64,000 nt of DNA, from NCBI GenBank assembly GCA_003342895.1, contig PTFA01000011.1:2467644-2531643 (forward strand), given 5' to 3'. Shown one piece after another: positions 1 through 13,269 of the stretch; within the stretch, counting starts at the first letter, position 1; the number at the start of each line of letters is the position of its first letter. This DNA comes from Casuarius casuarius. Its lineage: Eukaryota; Chordata; Aves; Casuariiformes; Casuariidae. Under the pieces are notes generated by a model. The model worked only from the letters and a program-made list of their open reading frames with translations, had not been told where the DNA came from and ran no database searches. Position numbers and translations under genes: made by a program.

Positions 1-3000
1 TACAACTGAAGTATTTTTTCCCCCTAATTTATTACACATGCTTATTGCTAATTTTTGTTCATGAAACATTTCAGATTAAGCAACTTACTAAAAAGTACTT
101 TATCTGTCCTCTTGCCTTTGCCACAATTCTACTTGTCTTCAATTTCTATCACTTCCCACAAAGTTTCAAACTCTATTATCTTTCCTTTCCAGCACTAAAG
201 CTGTTTTTGTTTCACTGCTAACTTTCCTTCCTACTTCTTTTATGCCTGTAATACTTTCCCAATTAGCCTACTCAATACAGCAAAGCCTAGATCTTTTCTT
301 CTATTAACTACCGCTTTGAGGAATCATTCCTATTAGAAAGACCATGTGCCTTTCTTCCAGTTGTTCTGCATGTTCATGGAAGTAATTGCGCACTGGCACA
401 AGACAGAACACCCCTACGTATTATTCTGTTCTGTATATTATTAAGCATTCGCAAAGCAAACACGTAAGCTGTAACAAACTAAACCTATTAATTCAAAGCA
501 TTAATATTAGGAAAGTAAAAGTACTGAAGAACCAAAACAAAGTCACACTCTCATTGTGAGGAAATTACAGACCGTATGCCACCAGCAACCTGAACTCTGC
601 TTCGTATCCCGATTCTTCAGAGGCTAACACTTCCCCTAAATAGCTGCACTATGTACACCAAAATACGTAACACCCACTACCTATTAGCTGCCCTAACAAC
701 TTATTAACTGTGTATCTTCATTATAGGCAAAAAAAGACACAAAAATATATTTTTCCTTCTTTTCCCTTTCAGTATGCTTTACAAGGTTTTATTTACAAGC
801 AAGAGAACCGGATTTTTTTCAGATGACAGTAGTGATTCTTATACCCTTAACTACAGAACCTGGAGCCTCATGAAAAACCATAATACAATGCAACTAAATC
901 GCAGGAAGCCACAATGCTGTTACTGCAACAATCTGAGCCTGAAAAACCTGATTTATTCCTAACAGAAGTCCTCATCTTCCTATTACTGGAAGCCTGTAAC
1001 AGCAGGAAGACTCCTAAATCAAGCCTGGCTAGAGGACCTAAAGATGCACTCAGGCTTCTTCATCTCTGCCACAGACTGGAACTAATTCTCAGGTTAAACA
1101 CTTTGTCTTCCTTAATTCTGACTGACTCTCCCTCATGAGAGCCAATGTTACATAGGTTTCACAGCAGAACTAAGGGGAAGCGAGCCTGAACAAACTTTTC
1201 ACATATTTTTGTTTTGAAGTAGCCAGAAAGCATGGGTTGTGTACTAAGAGGATGGTAAATCTAAAAGGCACTGGCTTTCTTTTTACATTATATTTCTGCC
1301 TCTTCTCTTAGGGCATGAGGTGAGGGTACCTGGCCTAGCAAGTATAAAATGTATGCATGAGCTGCACTTTTCCTGTTTTTACCCAGACACACAAAATACA
1401 GTCCTCAGACTTCCAGAGGTTTTCATATAAAACATGTGATGCTATTTTCTCAACTTCTCAATGCTTTAGCACAGCAGTGTTTCAAACATCTGCTTGTACC
1501 AATAGCCCTCTCTTGCTGTCTCTGAAGTCCTTTAAGACTCTGTTTATGTCCAAGTATTAACTGGTATAATTAACACTTAGATCATGCAGCAATCTCCTGA
1601 ATTAGCAGCTTGCTAATGAGCTCTGCTCAAGTCCAGTGCCTGGATGTCATGATCCTGCTGTTACCTTTGCAGCAATACAGCAGTGTNGAATAGAGAATGA
1701 CAGACATGAGCTCTAAATACCATGGGTATGCCATTATCTCCAAGGAATCCAAAGAATTTTATCTACAATCTAAAGCTTACTAGGTAGCATCAAGAGTGGT
1801 TTCTGCAACAACATGGTCCTTCTTCTTAAGGCTTTCTGGCCTTTTAACATAACTGGAGCTGTCTGACAAAATCTCAACCTGTAAAACGGATGCAAGATTA
1901 CCCTATATCCCAGGGTATATAGTAGATACATTGGTATGCTTGCACTTGGAAGTAGCATCAAGACCCAATATTACCCCAAAATTCTGATCTCTTAATTATT
2001 TACAATTTATTAAATAGAAGGAGTCATAATGTTTGCATGGAAATTAGCCATCTTACCCCCACTTCGTGAACCTCCTAAGTGTTGTGGGTAATTTTTTATT
2101 TATTTATTTATTTTACAAGAATCTTTCCTCCCTTCCTGGTGGGAGACATCTATGTTTACTCGTTATGAGATGCCAAGAATTCCAATAGCATTTTTCTTCA
2201 CACACTGCCCCATTCTTTTCATTGCTAGTTCTTCTAGAGAAAATGCTATATAACACCAGCAAGGTAGCAGTTGTTTGGTGAACTGGACAGAACATACATT
2301 TTCATTCATCTTGAAAAATCAGAAACTGTTAATCTGGACTGCTCAAAGCATATGTCACTACTTAAAATGAGTAATGGGCTCTCCTCAGAAGACAGGGTAA
2401 AATACTGGCCAAGTGAACTGGAGAATAATGTTTAGATACACAAATACTGCTGGGGATTAATACATCTTTGGTATTAAAGGGACGAACTACAGAGCGAAGT
2501 CAGCACACTGGCTTGCCTCTAGCTCATACTGAATCACAGATCTATACCATATTCTGAAACAGGGCATGCCCTCTGCCATGGAGCTTCAAAACACATGCAT
2601 ACCCACCCACAGCAGCCCCACAGTGGTAACTCCCCCCTGGCTTGAAAAAGATGCAAACTGTAACATTGTGTATTAGATCAGAATCTGCAAGTGTCAATAC
2701 TATGAGGGAACTGCAAGAGGTGAGGGCTAATGGATTTTTTTTTTGATGCCAGCTAACAATTTGCCACAGTGCTAGGTTTGTGATTGACACTGAGTACATC
2801 CAAAACTCATGATAGGTAAATTCAAGGGCTCTTCTGTGTCTATACATTGAGTAGGAATATAGTACAAATGTCAGGTTGCTTGTGGAATTTTAGTAAGTAA
2901 GTTTTAGGTACAAGGTTTGTGTTAGAAATTTTAGAACTTGCTAGAAATACAGAAATGTGTTCAGATACGTACTTGGGACCTTCTACCTACAGTATAATGT

Positions 3001-3954
3001 GGCTGAAACAAAAATTGAGCGAACACTCCTACACACTATTATACCTACATAAAAATACCCTATATATATAATCTTCTACTTTATACATATATACCCAATA
3101 TACATAATCCTGCTGTACTTTAATGTCATGACACAACTTCTCTTGCACATTCTTTCATTATTCCTGCAGTCCTTCAGGCTTCCTGGCTGTCCCTTTTTAG
3201 CCAGAACATGCACCATTAGAATACTTAAATCTACTTTCACTAAAGTATCTGGAAAGAAATGATACCCCTTGACAGCTGAAAAAGCTGGCAAGCCTTCTCA
3301 TCTTGAAAACTAACCATCAGACAATACTCAAAAACAGTAAGAATTATCAATCTTTCTCCTCAAAAAGAAGTGCAGTTTGTCACAGTATTTATGAGTCAAA
3401 CCACATATAAGCTTTTTAAAAAGTCACCTAGAATAACAAAAATATGTCCAAGTATATTTCTCTAGAGTTTAGAGGTAAGATCCTTGGCAGAATTTGATGA
3501 ATAATGAAAAGTGGAACTGCAAACTACTAACTTAAGTGAGATTCCAAATCTTTGTGAAATGTTTGACCATCTCTAAAGTGGTTCACAGAATGATCTCCCT
3601 CCACCCCCTCTCTTACTTCCCCAGAATAATTCAAAAGAGAAAACACCAAAATATCTAGGGTAACCTCTTTCCAAAGTAGAATTTTGCAAGCTTCCAAGTA
3701 TTTTACTGTCCTTTTAAACTCTACAGATCTCCTATCTACTGACATACAGGATACTGGAGCAACTTTACTGATGCAGAACCTTAGCTCCTTTTTCAGTTAG
3801 TTTTGGTGGCCAACTGAGATTATACCAACATGTTGAGCGCTGAACAGCAAGTTTCAAGAATGAATGAAGCAAACAGTTGGCTATAAATTCATCACTGTGC
3901 AGATTCCAAAGCTTTTAAAGACACAACCATTTCATCACTTTAGAATGAATGAGA
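1..3954. other. Noncoding AT-rich DNA, no gene seen
   Basis: Both strands carry only short open frames (up to about 100 codons) with no recognisable motif. There is a short AT-alternating run near 3061-3070, a T9-T10 tract near 2735, and a single ambiguous base at 1687. No repeat family or RNA gene was recognised. The stretch reads as intron or intergenic DNA. Confidence 0.6.
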
Positions 3955-3985
3955 AATTAGAATTAAATCTAATTAGAATTAAATC
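3955..3985. repeat. Two-copy 16-bp tandem repeat
   Basis: The 15-mer aattagaattaaatc occurs at 3955-3969 and again, identically, at 3971-3985, giving a period of 16. It sits in very AT-rich sequence and is probably a simple local duplication. Confidence 0.75.
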
Positions 3986-6900
3986 AAATTCGAATTTTTA
4001 GCCATTTATTCATTTTAGAATACCGTACATACTGAAGATGTTAAAACTAACGCAACGTCTGTTTACATCAAAACTACAGTGAAAATGATGATGTGTTTTA
4101 GTGGCTGTGGCATGGCAATAACACACCAAAACAAAAACTCAGTGATACCATTCCGACTTAGTCAGAACCCTCAAAGGCAGTCAAGGACAAATTATGCCTG
4201 TTTCTGTTTTGCTTCTACTTTCACACTTATCACTCTAGTTTCATTCTGCTTGTTGACATCTCAGCTCCCAGAAGACACTAATTTATTAAGCGGACTTTAA
4301 CTAGGTTTACAGTCTTAAAGTGAGTGGGCAAGTAACTTCCCACAGGCAACAGGACTGCACCTGACTTCATGAAGAAATACACAGCTCATTATTAGTTAGT
4401 AAGGTAGGTGAATCCTATCTGAAACTGAACACCTCCTAACCAATTATTTAAAAGAATGAAATTATCAGAGAGGTTAACACTTCAGTGTCACAGTAGTTTG
4501 AGCATCCTGTGTTCATATGACAGTATGTTTTCTTTCAAAAAAAAATGAATTTAGCTTTTGTAGACTTCTCAGATGAAATGGTATTGTTTGACCATCAAAA
4601 AGATTGTTTATACCTGAAGTAACATGGAATCTTCCTTCCAGATTTCTAAGTTACTGAAAAGGGTCAGAAATAGACCGTTGCACATAATAGCCAAGTCAAA
4701 AACATAATTCACTAACCAAAAAGTAGACCTTGGGGACAGAGGAGTTAACCACACTGTAAAATTTTAGGATGCGAAATGGAATGGCCAGTGTGGAGCCCTG
4801 TAATTAAGCTTCTGCTGTTAACTGCTGTTTGGGGGAATCCTATTTCTTCATTAATTACATAGGGAACCTAGAGTCAGAGTTCAATGGAAGCTGACTGCAA
4901 ATCCCATCTTCCTTAAGGCAGATGTCCACAAACCAGAAGGTCAAGTAGGAGCTCAAGACAAAAACAGAAGTTCTTTAACAGAAAATATGATTGGAGGTCT
5001 CTGCTTTGAGGCCAGACAGAAGAGCTGGAGACTGCAGTGCCATGAAGCAGGCAAATGCACTGTAGGCAGTATTTTTAATACCGTGCACGTCTGGGATTTC
5101 TCTAAGCTTCCCCTCCACCCCCCAGCAGAATGAACTGATGTAATTTGGAATCAAAATCACTAGTTAGTATGAAGTGAAATATTCCATTCACTTCCTATTC
5201 AAAGGATAGTTAAACTGGAGGCATTTTCCATGCTATTAGATCTGCTCTATTGGTTTATCCTCCTCACTCCTTTTTCAAATGTAGATTCTCCACTCTACAC
5301 AATTTAATTGGTGAAGTGAATCCCCTACAAAGTTAGGAATATCTTTCTGAAATACCATTCCAGGGTGAATATTGATGAATCTCCCACCACAGAAGAACCA
5401 ATCACTTTTACAGAGAAAGTAATAAATTAGGACTGTTGAACACATTCATTAGCATTCCTTCATATAACTAGGTATTCTGGCCAGAGTTATGCTAATAGCC
5501 ACCATTAAGAAAAATCTTTTCTTCTGAATCATTTCCAGTTAGTGCATACTAGCAGCTCTACCAATGGCATTATGTATTATTCTGGGGATACTTACTTGTT
5601 TGTGGGTAAGTAGTGCTTCATTGCTTAAATTAGATGAGTGGTTAGCAGATAACTTCTAAAAAGAACACACTGTCACTGCTACAATTTATGCACTACAGGG
5701 AAAAAGCACTGTCTATATGAAAAGACTACAAAACCAATAAATGGCTAACACTATGTAGACAAAGTAAATAAAGCTAATGTTGCACAACAAGCATCCTAAG
5801 TTCATTGAACTAACCATTAAACCAGCTGGGAAGATATTAACTAGAACCAGTCATCTTCAGTTACAATGGGGAAGAAGTTGAAAGAAAAAATGTTACAAGT
5901 CTGATTTCATGTCTATTAACCTCCCAGGTAGCAAAACTGTTCAATGCCAATAAAAGGAGACGAACTTCCAAGTTTGTCAGTACCCCTAGTCTTTGCAATA
6001 AAGACAGTACTGCTAATCTTAATAGCTTTTTTTAAATACTTCAACATATCCAGCTAGTGAAGAATGCACAGTATAGCTTACTCAAAGCATCTATTAGTGA
6101 ATTAAGTAAAAATGGAAGCCCAGATAAAATGCTTTTGGTGTAGCTCCATATTGTTTCCTTCCAGTAAAAGTAAGGAGTAATAACAAGAAAACATGACCTT
6201 AAAACAGGATTTCACCTGAAATCCTGGACAGTCAGCATGGAAGAGATGCCCTGAAGGTGACAGCACAGCACTACTGAGAGCATGTACTAAGAGAGAACAG
6301 GAAGAGAGAGGAGGAAAAAGAAGAAAAAAAAGTGCCACGCCATAACACTATCTTAATTAGCAAAAAATGCAAAACAAACAGAAATAGGTCTGATCCTTAT
6401 GTCTAAGGAACTGTAGCTTATAGTCATATAAAACTTTTATAGTCTAAAATCTCAGGCCAGTTTCATCTCTTCCACCATGACCTCAAGGTTTTTACTCCTT
6501 GCAGAGTACCTTTGTTTCACAAACAGAAACTGCACTCTGATAACTTTAAATAGTCAAACCAGATAATTATTGCTTTTTCATAAAAGTATTATTTGAGGAA
6601 AACCCAGTATGAATGTTGCTGCTGCTCCACCTCCTCCAAAAATAAATAAAAGGAAATGAGGGTAGAGAAAGGGAGGAGTAGAAAGCCTCCATAAACCCTA
6701 ACATAGCCATTACACATTCAGAGAGGCAAGACCACCTTTTCCTGTTTGTACAGCGTATTACTTGTCACTATCTCCTCTTCATGTAGAGCCTTTAATTTGA
6801 GAATGCCTCCCTACTTCACGTGTAGTGCACAATTTGATTTGGTTTGATACTGTTATGTAAGAATAACATAGTTAAGTCTAGAAGGCCTTTAAAAACACTT

Positions 6901-7048
6901 CTGCACAGATATATCCAGGGTTGTGCATTTCTCTGCCTTTAAGTTGTGCCCCTCTTCAAGAACTGGAAAGCCGCAGAAGCAGCAGCCTAAGTTACAAAGA
7001 GCAAGGCAGTCTCCAAATGCTGGACAAACTTTACATTACAATGATGAC
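3986..7048. other. Noncoding AT-rich DNA, no gene seen
   Basis: No open frame here resembles a protein. There is a purine-rich patch at about 6295-6332 and no recognisable transposon. Intron or intergenic sequence is the simplest reading. Confidence 0.6.
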
Positions 7049-7066
7049 TTTTTTTTTTTTTTTTTT
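7049..7066. repeat. Poly-T tract (T18)
   Basis: This is an uninterrupted run of 18 T. I found no SINE or retrocopy body next to it on the minus strand, where it would read as an A tail, so it is listed as a plain homopolymer. Confidence 0.9.
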
Positions 7067-8870
7067 CCTTTAAAGACAGTAAATTGGCCACGTTTGTCCA
7101 GTGCCTCCAATGAAACTCAAGTGATGATCAAAATTATGAAAAGGTTAGTTCAGCTTGCACAAATACTTGAACCAAAGCCAAACTCTTTCCCCTAGCCTGT
7201 AAAGCCTATTGCAGAAAACTCACTTACTATTCCCGCTTGCTGCTCAGAGCAAGACAACTACCAATGACTGCATTCAAGTTAAATCCCAGACTCATTCTCA
7301 CAACCCAAAAGCATCACCCTGAAGTAGCCAATGATTCACATTAGAATGCCTTAACATCGAATTTTATGAGAAGTAATGCTCTGAATCAAAAAGCAGCTTA
7401 CTTTTATCTAAAAGAAATACTGAAAACCAAGTGACGGCAGAGTCATGGAACCATGAATAATCAGAGGGAGGCAAGTGGAGCCACACATACACTACCAATA
7501 ATATTGTACTGAGCAGTATGAAGGTCAGACCTGTTGACCATCTACAACATCTGCCTCCCAGCTGGACACCCTCAAGGCACCTCTGGGGCAGGAGCAGAGC
7601 TCTCCAAAATGCCAGCAGCTGAGCAAGGGCAATATTGGCAGCCCTGTTTATTTCTACAGAACTCACCTGGGGTTCTTCAATGCCCATCAGACTAGGAGAT
7701 TGGCAGACTAGGAGTATACCACAGTAATCCAGAAAGCCCTGCTCCTTTTACCTTGGCGTGGCTTGGGTCCTGCCTTAGGTATATCTAACTAGACCTCAAT
7801 CTGTGAGGGGAGACAAGAGCAAAATCCACAAGGGCTGCTCTCTTATCTTGTTACACCTGTGGGACAGGCTCTAGAAACCCAGGCAGCACAAGATTCAGGT
7901 ACTTAAAGGCCTAGTAAGAGTCACCTGACACTTTTCTTTCATAGATAAACTGATACATGAAGAAGCAAAATGGCTTTCTCAGGGGCAGAGAGCAAAGAGA
8001 CTTTCTGATTCTCAATTTTCTTCTGTGTGTATCAGGCTATGCTTCCCCTATTTTCAGTAGTGGCTGAGTTCAATTTTTCTTGTTCTAGTTTCTATTTACA
8101 CTTCACATTATTATAGAACTTCTTTGCCATACAAGATAACTGCAATACCACAGTTTAGAGATAAGGCTTGAAAAAGAATTATTACTCCATTTTCCCTTTT
8201 TTCTAATACTGAAGCAATGTTTAAGTGATTCCTAAAAGGCGACATTCTATATAAACTATGAAAATGCAATTAAATATTCATTTTCACTCATAACAACCAG
8301 GGAAAACATCAAAACAATTACAAAAGAAGATGTACTGAGAACACAATACTTGAATCCAGAATGCTCCTATCTATTGTTAATATCAGTACAGAGAATTCCT
8401 TTGTCTCTAGTGTCTATTTCAAGACAACATTTTACTGTTTCTTATTACAGGAAATATCCTAAAACAGAAACAGCCTATTCAGTAAATTAATGAGTCAGCT
8501 AAAGTGTACACAAAGCAGTTACTTCCCTCCTATAAAGAAACATATGACTTAAATAGCCAGCCAATTAGTACTGTTCCTCCACACTGATTCATTTTGAGAT
8601 ACCAATCACAAGCCCCTGGCAGCACTGAAAGGTCTATCAGGATTTCCATTACACCAAGGCATCAGACTGGCCCTGTGCAGCTTGATCTTATCAAGAAGTG
8701 CTCCTTTTCTAAGATCTCAAGCGAAGATACGGCTCCAAGACACTTACTTCAGAAGGCCTAGTATTCTGTTAATGAATACAGTGAAGAGTAAGTAGTCAGG
8801 TGCAGGTTTTTGGGTTGTTGGGTTTTTTTGGTAGGAATGAATTTATAAAGGAGCTGAAGATCTGCAAAGA
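7067..8870. other. Noncoding DNA, slightly GC-richer around 7.5-7.9 kb
   Basis: A minus-strand open frame of 107 codons (7364-7687) contains a hydrophobic stretch but no known domain, and its ends do not look like exon boundaries. T-rich words recur around 8808-8832. No repeat family was recognised. Confidence 0.5.
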
Positions 8871-8914
8871 TATCTCTCTCTCTCTCCCTCCCCTCCCTTC
8901 TCCTCCCCTCTCTC
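8871..8914. repeat. CT-rich microsatellite
   Basis: This is a nearly pure pyrimidine run that starts as (TC)n and continues with CCCTCC-type words. A second short (TC)n lies at about 8925-8936. It is homopyrimidine on the plus strand, so triplex formation is possible in principle. Confidence 0.85.
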
Positions 8915-8936
8915 AGCACAGGAGTCTCTCTCTCTG

Positions 8937-11900
8937 TGGTCTGAGGTAAGATGCACAGGCTTGTTCAGGTTTCTTCCACCCTGCCCCCAAAGTATCTTTC
9001 CCCTAAGAACACCATACAAATCTCTTTTGACCAGCACAGATCTGTGTAGATTAGGATCCTAACAAAAAGTTACTGTATGACCTGCAAAAACTCTAATCCT
9101 GGTTTTTCATAAAATTGTTATGTTGAACTGCTGGTTAGTTGCCTTGCAATGATTATCTCATCCAAGGGGATTCATCGTGGTGAACATGAATATAAAGAAG
9201 CATTTCTGGCAGCACCAGTGGGATGATAGAGCCGCAGAGGAAATAAAACACACAGCTGTTTTCAGCCAGCCAGTTGAACCTCCACTGTCCATTCACTGCA
9301 CAGCACTGGAAGCTATTTGCTTGTGAGAAGGCAGGGAGGAATGAAACACTAATCCTGACTGAACACTCACTGAAACCCTCTTTTGTCTGCAGACATTGAA
9401 CAAAAGTCAGGATCAAAGCAGAATTTTAACAAGGTTCTACCCTTCACAGGCCCCGATGATGGAGCACAGAAGATAAGACAGCCACATCCTTCTATTGACA
9501 TAAAGTTACCTGAACTTACAAACAAATTCTTTTCAGTGTCTACATGAAAAAGACGTAATCAAAAAGTCATTATTCCCTTTCATTTTTTGGTGCATTAAAG
9601 AAACAAGAAGATAAGTTCATAAAGTCAAAATCTACAATTTTGTAATGGTAGATACTGTTAGGATACTGTTTTATAGAACATTTTCCCCAACATTTTCCCT
9701 AAGTACTATTCTAGCTATCTTCCTCCAATAAGCAAGGTGAAGTGAGCAACAAGGAAGCTAATGTGGCATGGATAGTTCTGAATTTAGAATCTGATTTTAA
9801 TAAAATGCATTATTCAAATTAATGAGAATGTCCATTTAAGACAGTCATTTAAATTCAGGAACAGAAATTTAATAGCAGATGTTAACTGAATCCTACTGTT
9901 CAGCTGAACTTGTGTGAAAGAGAGATGACACATACAAGAGAACTCAATGGTAAAGCAGGAGCAGCATTTTGTGGCACAGGAAGAATCTAACCTATTCCAT
10001 ACAGCTGCAATGAGAACGCAGAAACTTTGCACATACACAGATATGAGTGAAAGAAAACATATATTCAAACACACACCAACTGTAATGAACAGGAACAGAC
10101 AAGAAAATGTTAAGAATCTAACAAGTTTCTGAAAAAGGGTATGTACAGGGATAGCAAGAAAAGCCACAGTTGTTGTAGTTGGTAAATATACATTTTGGAG
10201 AGGTTACAACTAAAGGTTGTACTAGTTTTACACTATCACTGGCAGTTGTGTCTTGCTAGCTGCTCAAATATAGTCTAGAGGGATCTCAGGTAGGAAGGGA
10301 AAGCCATCCATGCTGCACTGATTATACTACTGTTGGAGGCTGAGAAAATTCATTTAAAGCTTNCTGAAGGCTTATCTTTTTTAACTGCAGTATTCATATA
10401 GACTACATCAATTTCTCTTAGTCAGACCTTGCATTCACTGTCAAGCCTCATGGTTCTGTTTGCTTCTACAAAAAGCTGGAAAGGAGGTAGTCCTAACTAT
10501 CACTGTACTTCACACAAATCAACAACTTAAGGTCAAATGCTAGTCAAGCCAAAAACTCTGCCAAAACTAGGTCTTTCATCTTGTGTGAAAATGAACAACT
10601 TCCTTGTCTTCAGTAGGACTGCAATTCAAATTAATAAGAGACTTTATTAAAAAAGGGAAATAAAGAATACATGGGGGTCCTGGGAAAGAGAAGGTAAGAT
10701 TATCCCACAGACAACTATTGATAACATCTTCATTTCAAGCAAGCACATCTGTGTTGGGGGGGGGCAAGGGGGTAAATGAGGAAACCCCACTGTTTCTTAA
10801 TATTGATTTTACTTCCTGTATGTAGTTCCTTCACCTTGTAGCTCCACAAACTATACCTCACAGCATTTAGAAAAATCAAAGCTGACACCGTAAGGGGAAA
10901 GGTCAGCTTTTCTGCCTCCCTTCTTGCACCACTGATCCACTCAACAGCCCCGCATGTAGAACAGAGTCTTTCCTTCTACCTTGCTACAGTTCTCAGCTAG
11001 AAAGGAACAGCTTCTGGGTTTGCATCTTCCTTTGTATCTTTTGAATGGAAGAGAACAAAGGCATTCCCAGTGGAGGGAAACGCTATCTAGAATAGTAATA
11101 CAAAGCATGAGGATGCACTGGAGAAAAATGTTAACAAATCTTTTAAGAAGACGGTCCATAAAACAAATTGACTGGGAAACTTAGAGTTTCAAAAAGAAAC
11201 TGAAAGCAAACACACTTCCTTTTTCTTCCCTACTTCATATACTTCTTTCTGGTGATAACAACCGTATCTGTTTTTTCAAGCAAGAACTTATTTGAAACTT
11301 TTATAATAATATTACCGTATTTGTTGCTAACTGTGCAATGCCACAACTATGTCCAGGGTTGTGTGTACAGCTGTCATTTCTACTATTTGAGTTCATCCAG
11401 TCTATAGTATTAATAATTCAGATGGATATAACCAAGACTCATTAATTCCTTCATCCACTGCTATAAAGCAAGTAATGCATTTACAGTTTCTTTGTCTGGG
11501 GGATTAAATGATACAGTAGAACTGTCAAAACCACAGTTTTCTTCCAATTAAACACCAAAAAAAGGCCTTTATTTTTAATTACTCTTTTATATCTCTGATA
11601 GAAAAACAGAGCTGGAAATCAGTTTTGGAAAGAGCATTAGTTTAATAAAAAAAAACACCTACCCTTAACAGCAACTGTCCTCATTCAGTTTCATCATATC
11701 CAGTTTCAAACTGGACTCTCCACTGTTTTTCACTTTTACTTTGAACAGCAAAATAGACCACTGATGAAAGAGGATTTATCCAATTATTATGAGCAAAGTA
11801 GCTTTAACTTCCTTTAGATATCCACTAACAAGATATAAAATGGCACTTCCCGGACACATCACCAGCACAATAGGGCCTTTATTGATTTTCATATCATGTT

Positions 11901-12680
11901 CTTCAGTCTGAGATGACTCTCTTGAGGACTTTACTTCCCAGCAGAAAAAACCTGCCTTTTCTGTTTGAATTCAGATCTATTAATGCATTCCCTGCTGGAG
12001 ACGGTGTCATTTTAGTTCTTTCCCTCTGTAGTTGATGTGTCTACACCTTGCTAGCTCAGTGTCCTAATGGATCCCAGGGTTAGAGGTCAAAGTATGAAAA
12101 CAAAAAATGAAATTGCTTAGCTTAGGAATCAATAAGAAAAAGATTCTTAACATTCTTTCTAAGGGTAAAATGTGCGAGCAATGAGATGTGATAAGTGCGT
12201 TCAACCTTGTGCTAAAGCTATAAATAAAGTATCAAATCCAAAGATGTTATACATCAAAAATAAAGAAGAAATATGGTTAATATTATTGTTCAGCTTGTAT
12301 TACTGCCATCAGGAAATTCACAGTTGAAGGAATAGATACTACTCTTTCCATTTGTCATTATGAAGGTTTCTGAAGTGTAAGATTGGTGTCATCTCTTCAC
12401 TACACAATTTAAATTCTAAAAGTCAATCTGAATAGTCAAATTACTGGTTTCAGGGAGATAAAGTTTCACAAACCCAGTTGACATTTACCCTGCATTTACC
12501 CATGATTACAAATTCAATCTGGGAAACAGTGATATGGTATCTTGGAATTGGCGGGAAGAAGTCATGTGGTCCCTAAAGCCTCTACTTGAATTTGGAAAGT
12601 GCATCAGATGAGCAAGGTATGTGTAGTCTCCAGCTTGTATGAAAATATTAATTTGCACATATATTTTTAAAGGTTATGAG
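8937..12680. other. Noncoding AT-rich DNA, no gene seen
   Basis: It contains a G9 run at 10756-10764 and an ambiguous base at 10363. Overlapping open frames on both strands at 9814-10167 and 10941-11184 have no recognisable protein content. No mobile element was identified. Confidence 0.6.
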
Positions 12681-12728
12681 AGAGTAAGCGTGCGTGAGAG
12701 AGCACGCGTGCAAGAGAACGAGAGAGAT
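12681..12728. repeat. GA-rich repeat with a CpG-containing GCACGCGTGC core
   Basis: GAGAG words flank the segment gcgtgcgtg and the perfect 10-bp palindrome gcacgcgtgc. CpG is otherwise rare in this region, so this short patch stands out. It looks like a compound microsatellite. Confidence 0.65.
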
Positions 12729-13244
12729 ACTGCCTAGCATTACTGAACATAGCACTTAATGGCCAAAATTTATGGAGCTTAGATTACTGGAAGTTGGAAA
12801 AGGGAAAGCTAAAAGGCAGAAAATGATTATGTATCTCAACTTTAACCAGTCTATCTATCTTTGTCACAGACATAAAGTGTAATTGCATGATAGTTCTGAT
12901 AGGAGCTAACTCCAGTTACAAAATGAGGAATTCACTTGACAGCCAAAGAAATATGTTTTAGCACCAGACATCATGCATAATGAAAAAAAAGCTCTCAAAC
13001 CCGATGCTTATTACATTCACATTTAGGTGAATCCACTGCTCTATACAAAGGTATATTAGAACATCAAAATCTGGCCCAATAGGTTTAGCTATCCTTAGTC
13101 TTCATAAAGAATAGCTGTTCTGTCTCTTACAACTATGGTATGCACATGATCTACATTAGAGAGCTTTTCTTAGTCTTAGTTTCTAATTCTTCTGGGACAT
13201 TATACCACCAGGCCATGTAAGTGTTCCTCCTTGACAAATCGGAG
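12729..13244. other. Noncoding DNA, nothing recognised
   Basis: The sequence is AT-rich and unique, with no open frame of note and no repeat family recognised. Confidence 0.6.
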
Positions 13245-13269
13245 AAAAAAAAAAAAAAAAAAAAAAAAA
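13245..13269. repeat. Poly-A tract (A25)
   Basis: This is an uninterrupted run of 25 A. The plus-strand sequence just upstream shows no SINE, LINE or retrocopy body that I recognise, so a retrotransposon tail is possible but unsupported. Confidence 0.9.
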
